Shown: positions 51,657-59,657 of the stretch, piece by piece
Layout: each line of letters starts with the position of its first letter
How positions within the stretch are numbered: the first letter of the stretch is position 1
Assembly: GCA_958295495.1 (NCBI GenBank)
Contig: OY282352.1
Span: forward strand, 3,784,548 to 3,848,547
DNA: 64,000 nucleotides
Source: an uncultured Latescibacterota bacterium
GTDB lineage: Bacteria > Latescibacterota > UBA2968 > UBA8231
Direction of reading: 5' to 3'
Position numbers and translations under genes: made by a program
Notes under the pieces: generated by a model
Told to the model about the DNA's origin: nothing
Seen by the model: only the letters and a program-made list of their open reading frames with translations
Database searches by the model: none

Positions 51657-52049
51657 CTATGCAGGTAGGTCCTCTTCATCGGAGGAATCGCCGGTTCCAT
51701 TTTTCATTCTATCTCTAATCGTGGAAATCAATCTATTTTCAGAGGACCTATTGCGATACCAGAAGATAAAAAGAAGAACGGCGAGGACCAAGCTGGAAAA
51801 TCCAACGCCTGAAAACACGGATTCTACCACAGGCCACTTATATTCCTTAGTGGTGAGCATTGCGATTAAACATGCCACTGCTACTGAAGCTGAGAAGGTG
51901 GCAAAGGCTAGCATCGTGGGCGTACTTTTTAGTCCTGCTTCTATTAAATCTAGTTCTTCTTTCTTGACTTCAAATAAATCAATGAATTCAACCCTAGCAC
52001 GTCTTGTAGGAAGGCTTTCGCTATCCTGCGGAGGTAAAATCGTAGCCAT
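51657..52049 (-). CDS. Small two-helix membrane protein, partner of the SinR-like gene
   Basis: Predicted 130 aa. Residues ~55-75 (MLAFATFSASVAVACLIAML) and ~90-110 (FSSLVLAVLLFIFWY) form two membrane helices, with charged cytoplasmic ends. ATG at 52049 follows AAAGGGA by 7 bases and overlaps the upstream stop (TAATG), so the two genes are coupled. The DNA is AT-rich compared with flanking genes. Two-gene operons of a Cas2-like small protein and a small membrane protein suggest a defence or toxin module; this is inference. No family is recognised. Confidence 0.6.
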   Translation of the reverse strand: MATILPPQDSESLPTRRARVEFIDLFEVKKEELDLIEAGLKSTPTMLAFATFSASVAVACLIAMLTTKEYKWPVVESVFSGVGFSSLVLAVLLFIFWYRNRSSENRLISTIRDRMKNGTGDSSDEEDLPA

Positions 52050-52321
52050 TACAGCTTCCCTTTCAACCACTTACTATGTTCCTCACCATAAGCGTTTCTC
52101 CATGCAGATTCTGTCCCTGACCGGATTATAAAGACGCGATCTTGCCCAGACAGAGAGTCTGATAGAAAGTCTATTATCTCCGTTGGTTTCTTGTTAGATA
52201 CAACAGCCCAACAGTTGCCGTGAATCGGACAATAAGTCTTGAACTTCTTTAATCGCTCTTTGAGAGAATGCTTTCGAGAATCATCTACTTCAAAAGTGAT
52301 TACATACGTAGCCATAGCCAT
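52049..52321 (-). CDS. Small Cas2-like (SinR-type) protein
   Basis: Predicted 90 aa (88 from the second ATG at 52315). MATYVITFEVDD, then WAVVSNKKPTEIIDFL and QDRVFIIRSGTESAW, follow the strand-helix-strand ferredoxin-like layout of SinR/Cas2-like proteins (MxxYLISYDL..WxVxTxxxxxEI...DxLLVVxL). GAGG lies upstream. It is the first gene of a coupled pair with the two-helix membrane protein. Cas2-fold proteins may be nucleases, but no catalytic residue can be assigned. The family call is by shape of the sequence only. Confidence 0.55.
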   Translation of the reverse strand: MAMATYVITFEVDDSRKHSLKERLKKFKTYCPIHGNCWAVVSNKKPTEIIDFLSDSLSGQDRVFIIRSGTESAWRNAYGEEHSKWLKGKL

Positions 52322-52474
52322 ATATCCTCGGTTAGATCAATTATATAAACAGATATTATGGTTAAGGAATCAACGCACTGGCTAAGAAATTTCTTCCAAG
52401 CCTTAATCTACTAAAGTGCGTAGTTTTATTAGATTGGGATGAGGTTTTAGTTAAAAATAGATAAGAGAGCCTCT

Positions 52475-52744
52475 ATGGACAAGGCGGCCGCGCCGTGCGT
52501 GAAACAGGTGAGAGTGCGCGCACCGGCCACGTCGGCGAATCTCGGAGCGTCGGAGCGGGCTTTGACTGCTTGGGATTGGCGGTGGAATTGTACATTGAGC
52601 GGCGGGACGCCATATTTAACGCCGGGCGCGTCGGCTTGTTGGTGACCGTGGCCATGCAGCAGGCGTGGCCGAAGAGGGAATTGCCGTGCGAACCTTGGTC
52701 CTCGGCCTCGCCGCCGAGGGCGTGCAATGCGCGAAAGAGAGGTA
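52475..52744 (+). pseudogene. thrB: Homoserine kinase remnant
   Basis: ATG at 52475 opens a frame with VRVRAPATSANLGA, the homoserine kinase start. It is broken by a tandem duplication of TCGGAGCG at 52543-52559. Removing one copy restores LGAGFDCLGLAVELY, which is typical. The sequence then jumps to RRDAIFNAGRVGLLV, matching a mid-protein segment of ThrB (DAVFNxxRxALLV), so roughly 120 codons between them are deleted. The remainder to 52744 is not recognisable. The gene is non-functional here. ThrB phosphorylates homoserine in threonine synthesis; a functional copy may exist elsewhere. Confidence 0.65.
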
Positions 52745-52746
52745 AT

Positions 52747-53748
52747 ATGGTCAGCCAAGCCGCGCTTATAGACGACATGACGACCCCGACGCCCGAAGTC
52801 GTGGAGGCCGTGCGCCAGTTGGAGGGGCCGGTCCTGCTGCTGGGGGTCAGCGGCAAGATGGGGCCGACTCTGGCCGAACTGTTGGTGCGGGCCGGGGCTG
52901 AGCAGGTGGTGGGAGTGGCGCGCTTTGCGGATGCGGAAAAGCGGCGCTACTTGGAGAGCGTCGGCGTGCAAACCATCGCCTGCGACCTGCTCGCCAGCGA
53001 GGCGCTGAAGGAACTGCCCGACGCGCCCAACGTCCTCTTCCTCGCTGGGTTTAAGTTTGGGGCTACGGGCAATGAAGACGCGACTTGGGCGGTGAATGCC
53101 GCGTTGCCCGGCGCGGTGATCGCCCGCTACGCACAGTCGCGGATCGTCTATGTTAGCTCGGGCAACGTGTATGAGTATGCCAAGGCCCCGGGGCCGGGGG
53201 CAACCGAAGACGGGGCTCTGGCCCCGGTGGGCGAATACGCCCAATCGCGCTTGGGTGGGGAGCGGGTCGCTCAGTACGCGTCGCGGGTGCGCGGGACGCC
53301 CTTGCTGATTGTGCGGCTGTTTTACGCCACCGAGCCGCGCTACGGCATCCTCCGCGATCTCGCCGATAAGGTGTGGCAGCAAGAGCCGATTGATCTGACT
53401 ATGGGGTACGTCAACCAAATTTGGCAGGGCGATGCCAACGCCTATCTGTGCCGCTTCTTCCCCTTGTGCCATAGCCCGGCCGACATCATCAATCTGACCG
53501 GCCCAGAGATCTTATCCGTGCGCGCCCTAGCCGAACAGCTAGGGAAGATCATGGGCAAGACGCCCCGCTTCACGGGCACGGAGGCCCCGGATGCCCTCTT
53601 GGGGGATAGCCGGCGCTTGTGCGCGGAATTTGGCCGCCCGCGCATCGGCCCGGAGCAAATGCTGCACACCGTGGCCGAGTGGGTCATGGCCGATGGCTCG
53701 AGCTTGGGCAAGCCGACTCGATACGAATCCCGCAGTGGGCAGTTTTAG
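52747..53748 (+). CDS. NAD-dependent epimerase/dehydratase (extended SDR)
   Basis: Predicted 333 aa. After a short leader, VLLLGVSGKMGPTLAEL forms the Rossmann start (GxSGxxG) and YVSSGNVYEY the strand 5 region. The active-site Tyr is in EYAQSR, where the usual YxxxK Lys is Arg. I chose ATG at 52747 with AGAGG just upstream. The frame extends back to 52495 through the thrB remnant and should not be included. It is followed after 2 bp by an alpha-helical-barrel protein, so the two are one operon. Sugar nucleotide epimerisation or a related reaction is likely. Confidence 0.8.
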   Translation: MVSQAALIDDMTTPTPEVVEAVRQLEGPVLLLGVSGKMGPTLAELLVRAGAEQVVGVARFADAEKRRYLESVGVQTIACDLLASEALKELPDAPNVLFLAGFKFGATGNEDATWAVNAALPGAVIARYAQSRIVYVSSGNVYEYAKAPGPGATEDGALAPVGEYAQSRLGGERVAQYASRVRGTPLLIVRLFYATEPRYGILRDLADKVWQQEPIDLTMGYVNQIWQGDANAYLCRFFPLCHSPADIINLTGPEILSVRALAEQLGKIMGKTPRFTGTEAPDALLGDSRRLCAEFGRPRIGPEQMLHTVAEWVMADGSSLGKPTRYESRSGQF

Positions 53749-53750
53749 CA

Positions 53751-54644
53751 ATGGCCGAGCAAATCGCCGAGGTGGCCGCCAAGTCCGTCGAGGCACTGTT
53801 GGCAGACGGTGCGGGTGTAAGTGCGCTGCGGGACGGCCAATTGTTGTGGTCCTTGGCCCATTTGTGGGATCGGCCGCGCTACCGGATGCTGGCCGAGCAG
53901 GTGGCCGAGGGCAGTGGCGGCGGCGAGGCTGCGGTCTGCGGCTCCCTCGCGTTGGCCGAGGGGCTGGCGGCCTGTGGATATTGGACACGGGCGCGGATGC
54001 TCGTGCTGCAAAGCCTAGCGCGTTGCGACGCGGCGGATTACGTCGGCGAGTCCACGCCCAAGGGGGCGCGCTGTCTCGGGGACTGGGCGCAGGTGCTGAG
54101 CGCGTGTACGCGCCTTTTGCACGCCCGCGCCGACCGCGAACTGCAAATCGCGGCCGCCCGCGCCGTAGCCGCCATCTTGAACTACCACTACCACCCGGAC
54201 TTGGGGCTATTGCTCTTTGCGGTCCGCCGCGATTTCTTCCGCTTTGACGATCACTGGGGAACCTGCGTCCACAGCGAGGCGGCCCTCGCCGCACTGACCG
54301 CGCTGTTGGACGAGGCCGTTCGCCGAGGTGAGGCGCACCTCAGTGCCTTGGCGGGTCGCTACCTGCGCCAACACGTAGAGGCGGCTTGGGATCCGGTCGC
54401 GGGCGGCATCCGTAGCACGTGCAGCGCCGGCATCTGGAGCGCGGAAAAGCCCGGGGCCATCCAAGCCGCAGCCGTAGGTGCCTTGGCGACGTTGCACCGC
54501 TGTCAGGGCGGCGACTGGGAGGTTGAGTGGCTGGATCGGGTGCGTGCTTATCAGAGGAACTGTGCAACCGATCCGCTCGCCGAGTTGCGCTGTTTGGTTC
54601 GCTGCACGCGAGAACCGAATGAAAAACTTGACATTGTGAAGTGA
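53751..54644 (+). CDS. Alpha/alpha-barrel-like protein, operon partner of the epimerase
   Basis: Predicted 297 aa, mostly alpha-helical. It contains segments such as WSLAHLWDRPRYRMLAEQ, FDDHWGTCVHSEAALAA and WDPVAGGIRSTC that suggest an (alpha/alpha)6-barrel of the AGE or glycosidase type. Catalytic residues cannot be assigned. ATG at 53751 is 2 bp after the epimerase stop, so the two are co-translated. The pair may act on the same sugar. The family call is weak. Confidence 0.5.
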   Translation: MAEQIAEVAAKSVEALLADGAGVSALRDGQLLWSLAHLWDRPRYRMLAEQVAEGSGGGEAAVCGSLALAEGLAACGYWTRARMLVLQSLARCDAADYVGESTPKGARCLGDWAQVLSACTRLLHARADRELQIAAARAVAAILNYHYHPDLGLLLFAVRRDFFRFDDHWGTCVHSEAALAALTALLDEAVRRGEAHLSALAGRYLRQHVEAAWDPVAGGIRSTCSAGIWSAEKPGAIQAAAVGALATLHRCQGGDWEVEWLDRVRAYQRNCATDPLAELRCLVRCTREPNEKLDIVK

Positions 54645-54700
54645 AAACGCCATTCTGGCAGCAGGCGTCCGGGTAGGGCGCGATTGCTAGGAGGTCCATT

Positions 54701-55777
54701 ATGATCGTCTATCACGGCACGACGCGCCGCGTCGCGCGCCGGATCGCCCGCGACGGCTTTCAGCCGCGGTCGCCCTCGCGGCGGGTGTGGCTTTCGCGGA
54801 GCAAGAGTTACGCCAAGCAGCGGGCACACGCCAAATCGCGGCACACGCGGGATCGCCCCATCGTGCTGGCCGTTGACATTGACTTGAAAACCTTGCGACA
54901 GCGCTACGGCAGTCGGCAGGTGCGCGAAAGCGGCGGGGTCATCTCGATCAACGGAGCCATTCCCGCGTCCTCGCTGCGCAGCCACTACGGGCTGGGAATC
55001 CCGGAAAGTGCCGAGGAAATAGCCCGTTGGATCAATGCCGTGTTGGGTGTCAAGGCGCACAAAGGCGTCAGCGCCCGCCACGAAGGCGTCTTGCGCTTGG
55101 CCCGCTGGATCGATAACAGACTGGCGACCCATCCCACTGTGCGGGTCGGCGAGAAGGAACTGCTCGCCCGCGCCGCGCAGTGGCTCCCCGACCGCTTTGC
55201 CGGGGTGGAGATCGACTTTGAGCACTTGCGGGTCTGGCCCAAGGTGGCGCGGGAAGCTGAGGCGCGGCAGGCCGCTTTCGCAGGTGCAGCACCCGTTGAT
55301 CACCGCGAGGAAGAGGCCATCGCCTGCTTGGAGTCGGACAAGCCGCAGCGGCAGGTGCGCGGCCTACAGCTTTTGGCCGACCTAGCCGACCCGGATCTGT
55401 TCGAGTGGTGCCTATTGCTGCTCGGCGAGGACCATCCGCCAAGCGCGGTCGGCATCCTCAAGGTGATGCGGCGTTGCGAGGACATTCAGCCGGAGATGCT
55501 GATTCCGTACGCGGAGAGCGAGCACAAGGCAGTGCGCGGCGCGGCCATTGAGGTGCTTATCCTGCGCAGTGGGGAAGAGGCTCCGCGGTGGTTTTGGCGC
55601 GGCCTGACCGACCCGGTGCCGCACGTGCGGTTGAGCGCGGCCAAATTCCTCGACCGCCTCGACCCGCGCACGCATCGCGACAGCTTTGAAGCCGCGCTCT
55701 ACGACCCGCACCCGCAGGTGGCGCAAGCCGCGCGCAAGCTGACGCAGCACATGGGATTTGAGCCGTTGGCTTGGTGA
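54701..55777 (+). CDS. ART-fold / HEAT-repeat fusion protein
   Basis: Predicted 358 aa. AGGAGG precedes the ATG by 7 bases. The N-terminal ~110 residues look like a small ADP-ribosyltransferase-type fold: YHGTTRRVARRIARDGF with the His-x-Thr NAD-binding pattern, then VWLSRSKSYAKQRAHA and a VLAVDID strand. An Arg-His-Glu or Glu catalytic residue is not certain. Residues ~200-350 are HEAT-like helical repeats (QVRGLQLLADLADPDL, AVRGAAIEVLILRSGE, VRLSAAKFLDRLDP). A terminator follows. It may modify a partner held by the HEAT part; that is inference. Confidence 0.6.
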   Translation: MIVYHGTTRRVARRIARDGFQPRSPSRRVWLSRSKSYAKQRAHAKSRHTRDRPIVLAVDIDLKTLRQRYGSRQVRESGGVISINGAIPASSLRSHYGLGIPESAEEIARWINAVLGVKAHKGVSARHEGVLRLARWIDNRLATHPTVRVGEKELLARAAQWLPDRFAGVEIDFEHLRVWPKVAREAEARQAAFAGAAPVDHREEEAIACLESDKPQRQVRGLQLLADLADPDLFEWCLLLLGEDHPPSAVGILKVMRRCEDIQPEMLIPYAESEHKAVRGAAIEVLILRSGEEAPRWFWRGLTDPVPHVRLSAAKFLDRLDPRTHRDSFEAALYDPHPQVAQAARKLTQHMGFEPLAW

Positions 55778-55815
55778 GCGGCGGGCCGATTCCTATCTTA
55801 ATCGACGATTCTTTA

Positions 55816-55848
55816 GGGGCAGCTTTTTTAGCTGCCCTCTTTTTTGCT
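55816..55848 (+). terminator. Rho-independent terminator
   Basis: GGGCAGCT (55817-55824), a T-rich loop and AGCTGCCC (55830-55837) form an 8-bp stem followed by TCTTTTTT. It ends the ART-HEAT gene. Confidence 0.85.
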
Positions 55849-55876
55849 AAAAAGCTAGCGGATGGAGTGCGTGCAG

Positions 55877-57388
55877 ATGGTTGCTAAACAGCGCGTGGCC
55901 TTGGGCGCGATTTTTACCGAGTGCAATCAATTCGGCGGCGAGCCGATTGATCTGTCGTGGTTTGAGCGCTATGAGCTGCGGCGCGGGCGCGATGTGCTCG
56001 CAGCCGAAGACGGGGTGGTCGGCGGTATGCTCAGCGTACTGGCAGTGCGCGGCGTGGAAGTTGCGCCCCTGTTGTTTGCCAGCACCTGCCCCGGCGGGCC
56101 GCTGACGCGGGCTTGTTACGACCAGCTCAAGGAAGAGCTTTTGGCGCGGCTCAACGAGGCGCTCCCGGTAGATGGCGTCCTCATGCCGCTGCACGGGGCG
56201 GCGGCTGTAGAGGGCGTCGTCGATTTGGAGGGGGATTTGCTGGCTGCGGTGCGGGCGGTGGTCGGCGACGCCGTGCCCATCGTCGCCACGCTCGATTTAC
56301 ACGCCCATATTTCCGCGCAAATGATGCGCCATGCCGACGGCTTGGTGGCTTGGGAAACCTATCCGCATCGCGACGCCTTTTCCACGGGCGAGCGCGGGGC
56401 GCGCCTGCTGTGCGACGTGCTCGCCGGCGCGTGCAAACCCGCCATGGCCATGGCCAAGGTGCCGGTGCTGACCGGGGCCATTCACGGCTCGACCGAGGAC
56501 GACGACCCCTTCGCGCAAGTGATGGCCTTGGCCAAGGCCGGTGAGCAGCGCGACGGCATCCTCTCGACGAGTGCGATCTTGGTGCATCCCTATCTCGATT
56601 TTGCCGGCATGGGCAGCGGCGGGCTGGCCATTGCCGACGGCGACTTTGCCAAAGCCGAAGTGCTCGCCCGCGAGTTGGCTGCGGCGTACTGGGAGCGGCG
56701 CTTTGCCTTAGAGCCAGAACTGCACTCGCCCGCAGATGCCGTGCGCGCCGGCTTGGCCATCGAGGGCGGCCCGGTGGTGCTGGTGGAGGCTGCCGACTGC
56801 TGCGGCGGGGGAGCGGCTGGCGATAGCGTGGCGACGCTAATGGCACTGTTGCAGGCCGAGTTGGACGGCCCGGCGCTGGTGCCCTTGGTCGATGCCCGCG
56901 CGGCTGCGGCCTGCCATCAAGCTGGCGTTGGGACCGAGGTGGAGTTGGCGTTGGGGCACGGGCACGACCCGCGTTGGGGACAGCCGATCGCGGTGCGCGG
57001 TCGGGTGCTGCGGTTGAGCGATGGCCGCTTCCGCTATCGGGGTGGTATTTGGGAGGGCGTTGAAGGGCAGATGGGACCGGCGGCCGTGCTCGCGTTGGGA
57101 CGGATACAGGTGCTGTTGGCGTCGCATCCTACGTACGAATGGGATGGCGAGCAGTTTGCGGCCTTGGGGATGGACGCGGCGCACGCGCGCTTTATCGTCG
57201 CCAAAAACCCCATGAACTACCGACTCGCTTACGGTGCCATGGCCCAGGCCGTTTTTGTGCTCGACACGCCGGGACCGACGCCGGCGACGGTGCGGCACCT
57301 GCCCTTTGTCCAGCGGACGCGGCCCTTTTTTCCGCTGGATTCGGACATGGAGATGGAGATGGAGGTTTTGCGCTCGGAGGCGCGGTGA
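55877..57388 (+). CDS. M81 family metallopeptidase (MlrC-like)
   Basis: Predicted 503 aa, full length for the MlrC/DUF1485 family. LGAIFTECNQF at the start, LMPLHGAAAVEG, TLDLHAHIS and WETYPHRDAFSTGERGARL carry the conserved metal-binding and substrate residues (Asp, His). The C-terminal half has VLVEAADCCGGGAAGDS and ends with an acidic tail. ATG 55877 has GGAG upstream; the frame opens at 55862. MlrC degrades linear microcystin fragments, but most relatives act on unknown peptides. The neighbours give no hint. Confidence 0.88.
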   Translation: MVAKQRVALGAIFTECNQFGGEPIDLSWFERYELRRGRDVLAAEDGVVGGMLSVLAVRGVEVAPLLFASTCPGGPLTRACYDQLKEELLARLNEALPVDGVLMPLHGAAAVEGVVDLEGDLLAAVRAVVGDAVPIVATLDLHAHISAQMMRHADGLVAWETYPHRDAFSTGERGARLLCDVLAGACKPAMAMAKVPVLTGAIHGSTEDDDPFAQVMALAKAGEQRDGILSTSAILVHPYLDFAGMGSGGLAIADGDFAKAEVLARELAAAYWERRFALEPELHSPADAVRAGLAIEGGPVVLVEAADCCGGGAAGDSVATLMALLQAELDGPALVPLVDARAAAACHQAGVGTEVELALGHGHDPRWGQPIAVRGRVLRLSDGRFRYRGGIWEGVEGQMGPAAVLALGRIQVLLASHPTYEWDGEQFAALGMDAAHARFIVAKNPMNYRLAYGAMAQAVFVLDTPGPTPATVRHLPFVQRTRPFFPLDSDMEMEMEVLRSEAR

Positions 57389-57427
57389 GAAGATGACTGA
57401 GCATTTGTATAGGTGACAAATTTTTCA

Positions 57428-57766
57428 ATGGAGAAAATTGAAGAGCAAGAAATACGGCGCGTCGCCGAACACATTGGTCGCCAAGCAGATGCCGAACGGG
57501 TCGTCCTATTCGGTTCCTATGCCCGTGGCGAGGCTACTGAGCACAGCGATGTCGATTTACTCGTGATCGCCCCAAGCGACCTGCCGCGCTTCAAACGCAG
57601 CCGCGCCCTCTATCAGTCGCTACGCCCCTATCCATTCGCTATGGACTTGCTGGTCTATACTCCGGAGGAGATGAAAAAAGCCCAACAGTCTCCCCTTTCC
57701 TTTATTTCTACCGCGCTGCGCGAGGGCAAAACTGTCTATGTCCGCCGAGACTGGTCTGAAGATTAA
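57428..57766 (+). CDS. MNT-type nucleotidyltransferase
   Basis: Predicted 112 aa. VVLFGSYARGEATEHSDVD has the GSxxRG and DxD catalytic motif of minimal nucleotidyltransferases. It begins MEKIEEQEIRRVAEHI. GTG at 57413 is an alternative start. Such proteins are the antitoxin half of HEPN-MNT toxin-antitoxin pairs, where they AMP-ylate the toxin. No HEPN gene follows; the next gene is a Phd-type antitoxin 16 bp downstream. It is an orphan here. Confidence 0.82.
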   Translation: MEKIEEQEIRRVAEHIGRQADAERVVLFGSYARGEATEHSDVDLLVIAPSDLPRFKRSRALYQSLRPYPFAMDLLVYTPEEMKKAQQSPLSFISTALREGKTVYVRRDWSED

Positions 57767-57782
57767 CCAGAAAGGGTACTCC

Positions 57783-58073
57783 ATGCAGACTATTACGGTT
57801 TCACAACTCAAAATGTCGTTGAGCGCCTACTTGCGCCAAGTCAAAGCCGGTGAAGAAGTGATAATCACCGAGCATGGTCGTCCCATTGCGCGCTTGCTGC
57901 CCCTTGCGAGTCCGGTTCCTCTCCCTGAGCACTTGCAAGACCTCGAAGAAAAGGGCCTCCTCAAGCGCGGGGAGAAGCCCTTACCCGAGGATTTTTGGGA
58001 TCTGCCGCGTCCTGCCGATCCCCAGGCCGCCGTGCGTTCAGCGGTCTTGCGGGAGCGGGAGGAAGGCTGGTGA
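57783..58073 (+). CDS. Phd/YefM-family antitoxin
   Basis: Predicted 96 aa. MQTITVSQLKMSLSAYLRQV and EEVIITEHGRPIARLLPL are the Phd/YefM fold that binds DNA and neutralises a toxin. The C-terminal part (EEKGLLKRGEKPLPEDFW) is the toxin-binding tail, typical of Phd-type antitoxins paired with PIN toxins. AAAGGG lies 7 bases before the ATG. Its stop overlaps the start of a PIN-type toxin gene that is truncated. Confidence 0.85.
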   Translation: MQTITVSQLKMSLSAYLRQVKAGEEVIITEHGRPIARLLPLASPVPLPEHLQDLEEKGLLKRGEKPLPEDFWDLPRPADPQAAVRSAVLREREEGW

Positions 58074-58264
58074 AATTCTGGGATACGTCGGCTGTGGTGC
58101 CGCTGTGTGTGCAGGAGCCTAATTCGGCCACGGTACAAGAGATCCTCGTCGGGGATCCTGCCATGGTCGTTTGGTGGGGCACGCGCACTGAGTATATTTC
58201 AGCCCTGATGCGCCAAGTACGGGAGGGCAGCGGTGTAACTCGTTCAAGAAAAAGATCAAGGTGA
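58070..58264 (+). pseudogene. VapC-type PIN toxin, truncated
   Basis: The GTG at 58070 overlaps the antitoxin stop (GTGA). The first ~55 residues are a PIN domain start: FWDTSAVVPL with the first catalytic Asp, and TEYISALMRQVREG with the Glu. Full-length VapC is about 130-140 residues. Here the frame changes to unrelated SGVTRSRKRSR and stops at 58264. The C-terminal half, with the remaining acidic residues, is missing, so it should not be active. The break lies a few bases before the SPARTA genes, which suggests that the Argonaute module arrived here. Confidence 0.75.
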
Positions 58265-58271
58265 GAACTGT

Positions 58272-59657
58272 ATGAAAGAACGCCGTCTTGTCTTCATTAG
58301 CCACGCCAATCCCGAAGACAACGAGTTTGCTTCTTGGTTAGGCACGCGGTTGACTGCCGCTGGCTATGAAGTATGGGCAGATGTACTCAATCTGCTCGGC
58401 GGCGAGACATTCTGGAGAGACATTGGTGATGCGATCAGGGAAGAAGCTGCCACCGTCATCGTTGCCTTATCCCGTGCTTCTTATCAGAAAGATGGCGTTC
58501 TTGACGAAATTGCTCTTGCTGTAAACACAGGCCGGCAACTCAACAAACAACAATTCGTCATACCTATCCGCCTTGATGATCTTTCGTTTCCGGACTTTCC
58601 CGAACAGTTGATTCGTCTAAACGCCATTGACTTCTCTCCTAACTGGGCCGACGGATTCAGCATACTTCTAAAGACCCTCAAAGACACCCAAGTTCCGCAA
58701 TCGACTAGCGATTTCGGAGAAGCCTTGGCCTCTTGGCAAAAGTTTAAGTTGCGGCAAAGCGCCTCCATCTCTGATACACCGGAGTCAGTATTCTCTAACT
58801 GGTTTCAAATTTGTTCTCTACCGTCTCACATCAATTTTTCTCGTTTCGATGCGTCACAATCACAAGAGGCAGTGCAACATGCGTTTGACAAATTTCAAAG
58901 TCCCACGGCCCGGCATATGCGGCTGGCCGTCAGCTTTGCTAATGCGGATACGCTTCAAATGGAGACTTCCGGTATTCCACTTGAACACGCTGATCGTGTT
59001 CCGCTGGCACAATTTCTCGATGGTCGGCGACAAGTATCGCGGCGGGATGCTCAAAACATGGTAATTGGACTTCTCCGCAAGGCATGGGAGCAATTCGCAC
59101 GGAGTCAGGGCCTATTGCTTTATAAATTTGCACACGGAAGCGCGTGGTTCGTCCCCCTCAATCTGATCGAAAGAAACATTGCCACTTTTCAAGATGAGAA
59201 CGGCAAGAAACGGCGACGGTGGCTGGTTGGCCGAAGCGAAACAAGAGGCGTCTATTGGCACTTTGCGGTGTCAGACAAGATCAGCATTGCTGACCCACGT
59301 CACCTTGCCTTGCGCACTCACGTCGTCTTTACCCAAGATGGCAAGACGCCGCTCGATAGCCAATCTCGTGCTGCTCGCCTACGAAAGAGTTTCTGCAAGA
59401 ATTGGTGGAATGATCGCTGGCGCGACCTGCTTCGCGCTTTTGTAGCGGACCTAGCAAACGGCAAAGAGGAACTCTCCCTAGCTCTGGGAGGTGACGCCGT
59501 GGCGACAATAGCCGCTTCTCCGATGTGCTTCGAGGCTCCTCTGTCTATTACTGAGAATGGCTCAGGGTCCATAGCCGAAGAAGACCATGCAGAAGACGAA
59601 GCAGAGGCTGACGATCTTCTCGACCCTGAAGACGATGGATACGAAGAGGAGGTATGA
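58272..59657 (+). CDS. TIR-APAZ protein of a SPARTA system
   Basis: Predicted 461 aa. The N-terminal ~140 residues are a TIR domain: LVFISHANPEDNEFASWL, the middle strand YEVWADV, and LDEIALAV with Glu79 placed as the NAD-hydrolysing residue. The rest is the APAZ region, which binds the short Argonaute. In known SPARTA systems guide-directed recognition of invader nucleic acid activates TIR NADase activity, depleting NAD+ and killing the infected cell. The stop overlaps the pAgo start by 4 bases (ATGA). The C-terminal tail is very acidic. No ribosome-binding site is obvious; AAGGTGAGAAC precedes the ATG. Confidence 0.85.
   Translation: MKERRLVFISHANPEDNEFASWLGTRLTAAGYEVWADVLNLLGGETFWRDIGDAIREEAATVIVALSRASYQKDGVLDEIALAVNTGRQLNKQQFVIPIRLDDLSFPDFPEQLIRLNAIDFSPNWADGFSILLKTLKDTQVPQSTSDFGEALASWQKFKLRQSASISDTPESVFSNWFQICSLPSHINFSRFDASQSQEAVQHAFDKFQSPTARHMRLAVSFANADTLQMETSGIPLEHADRVPLAQFLDGRRQVSRRDAQNMVIGLLRKAWEQFARSQGLLLYKFAHGSAWFVPLNLIERNIATFQDENGKKRRRWLVGRSETRGVYWHFAVSDKISIADPRHLALRTHVVFTQDGKTPLDSQSRAARLRKSFCKNWWNDRWRDLLRAFVADLANGKEELSLALGGDAVATIAASPMCFEAPLSITENGSGSIAEEDHAEDEAEADDLLDPEDDGYEEEV

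Noticed and set aside
52447..53472. 341-codon minus-strand frame opposite the epimerase
   Set aside because: The plus-strand Rossmann motifs are convincing and the minus-strand protein is Arg/His/Gln-rich without a family.
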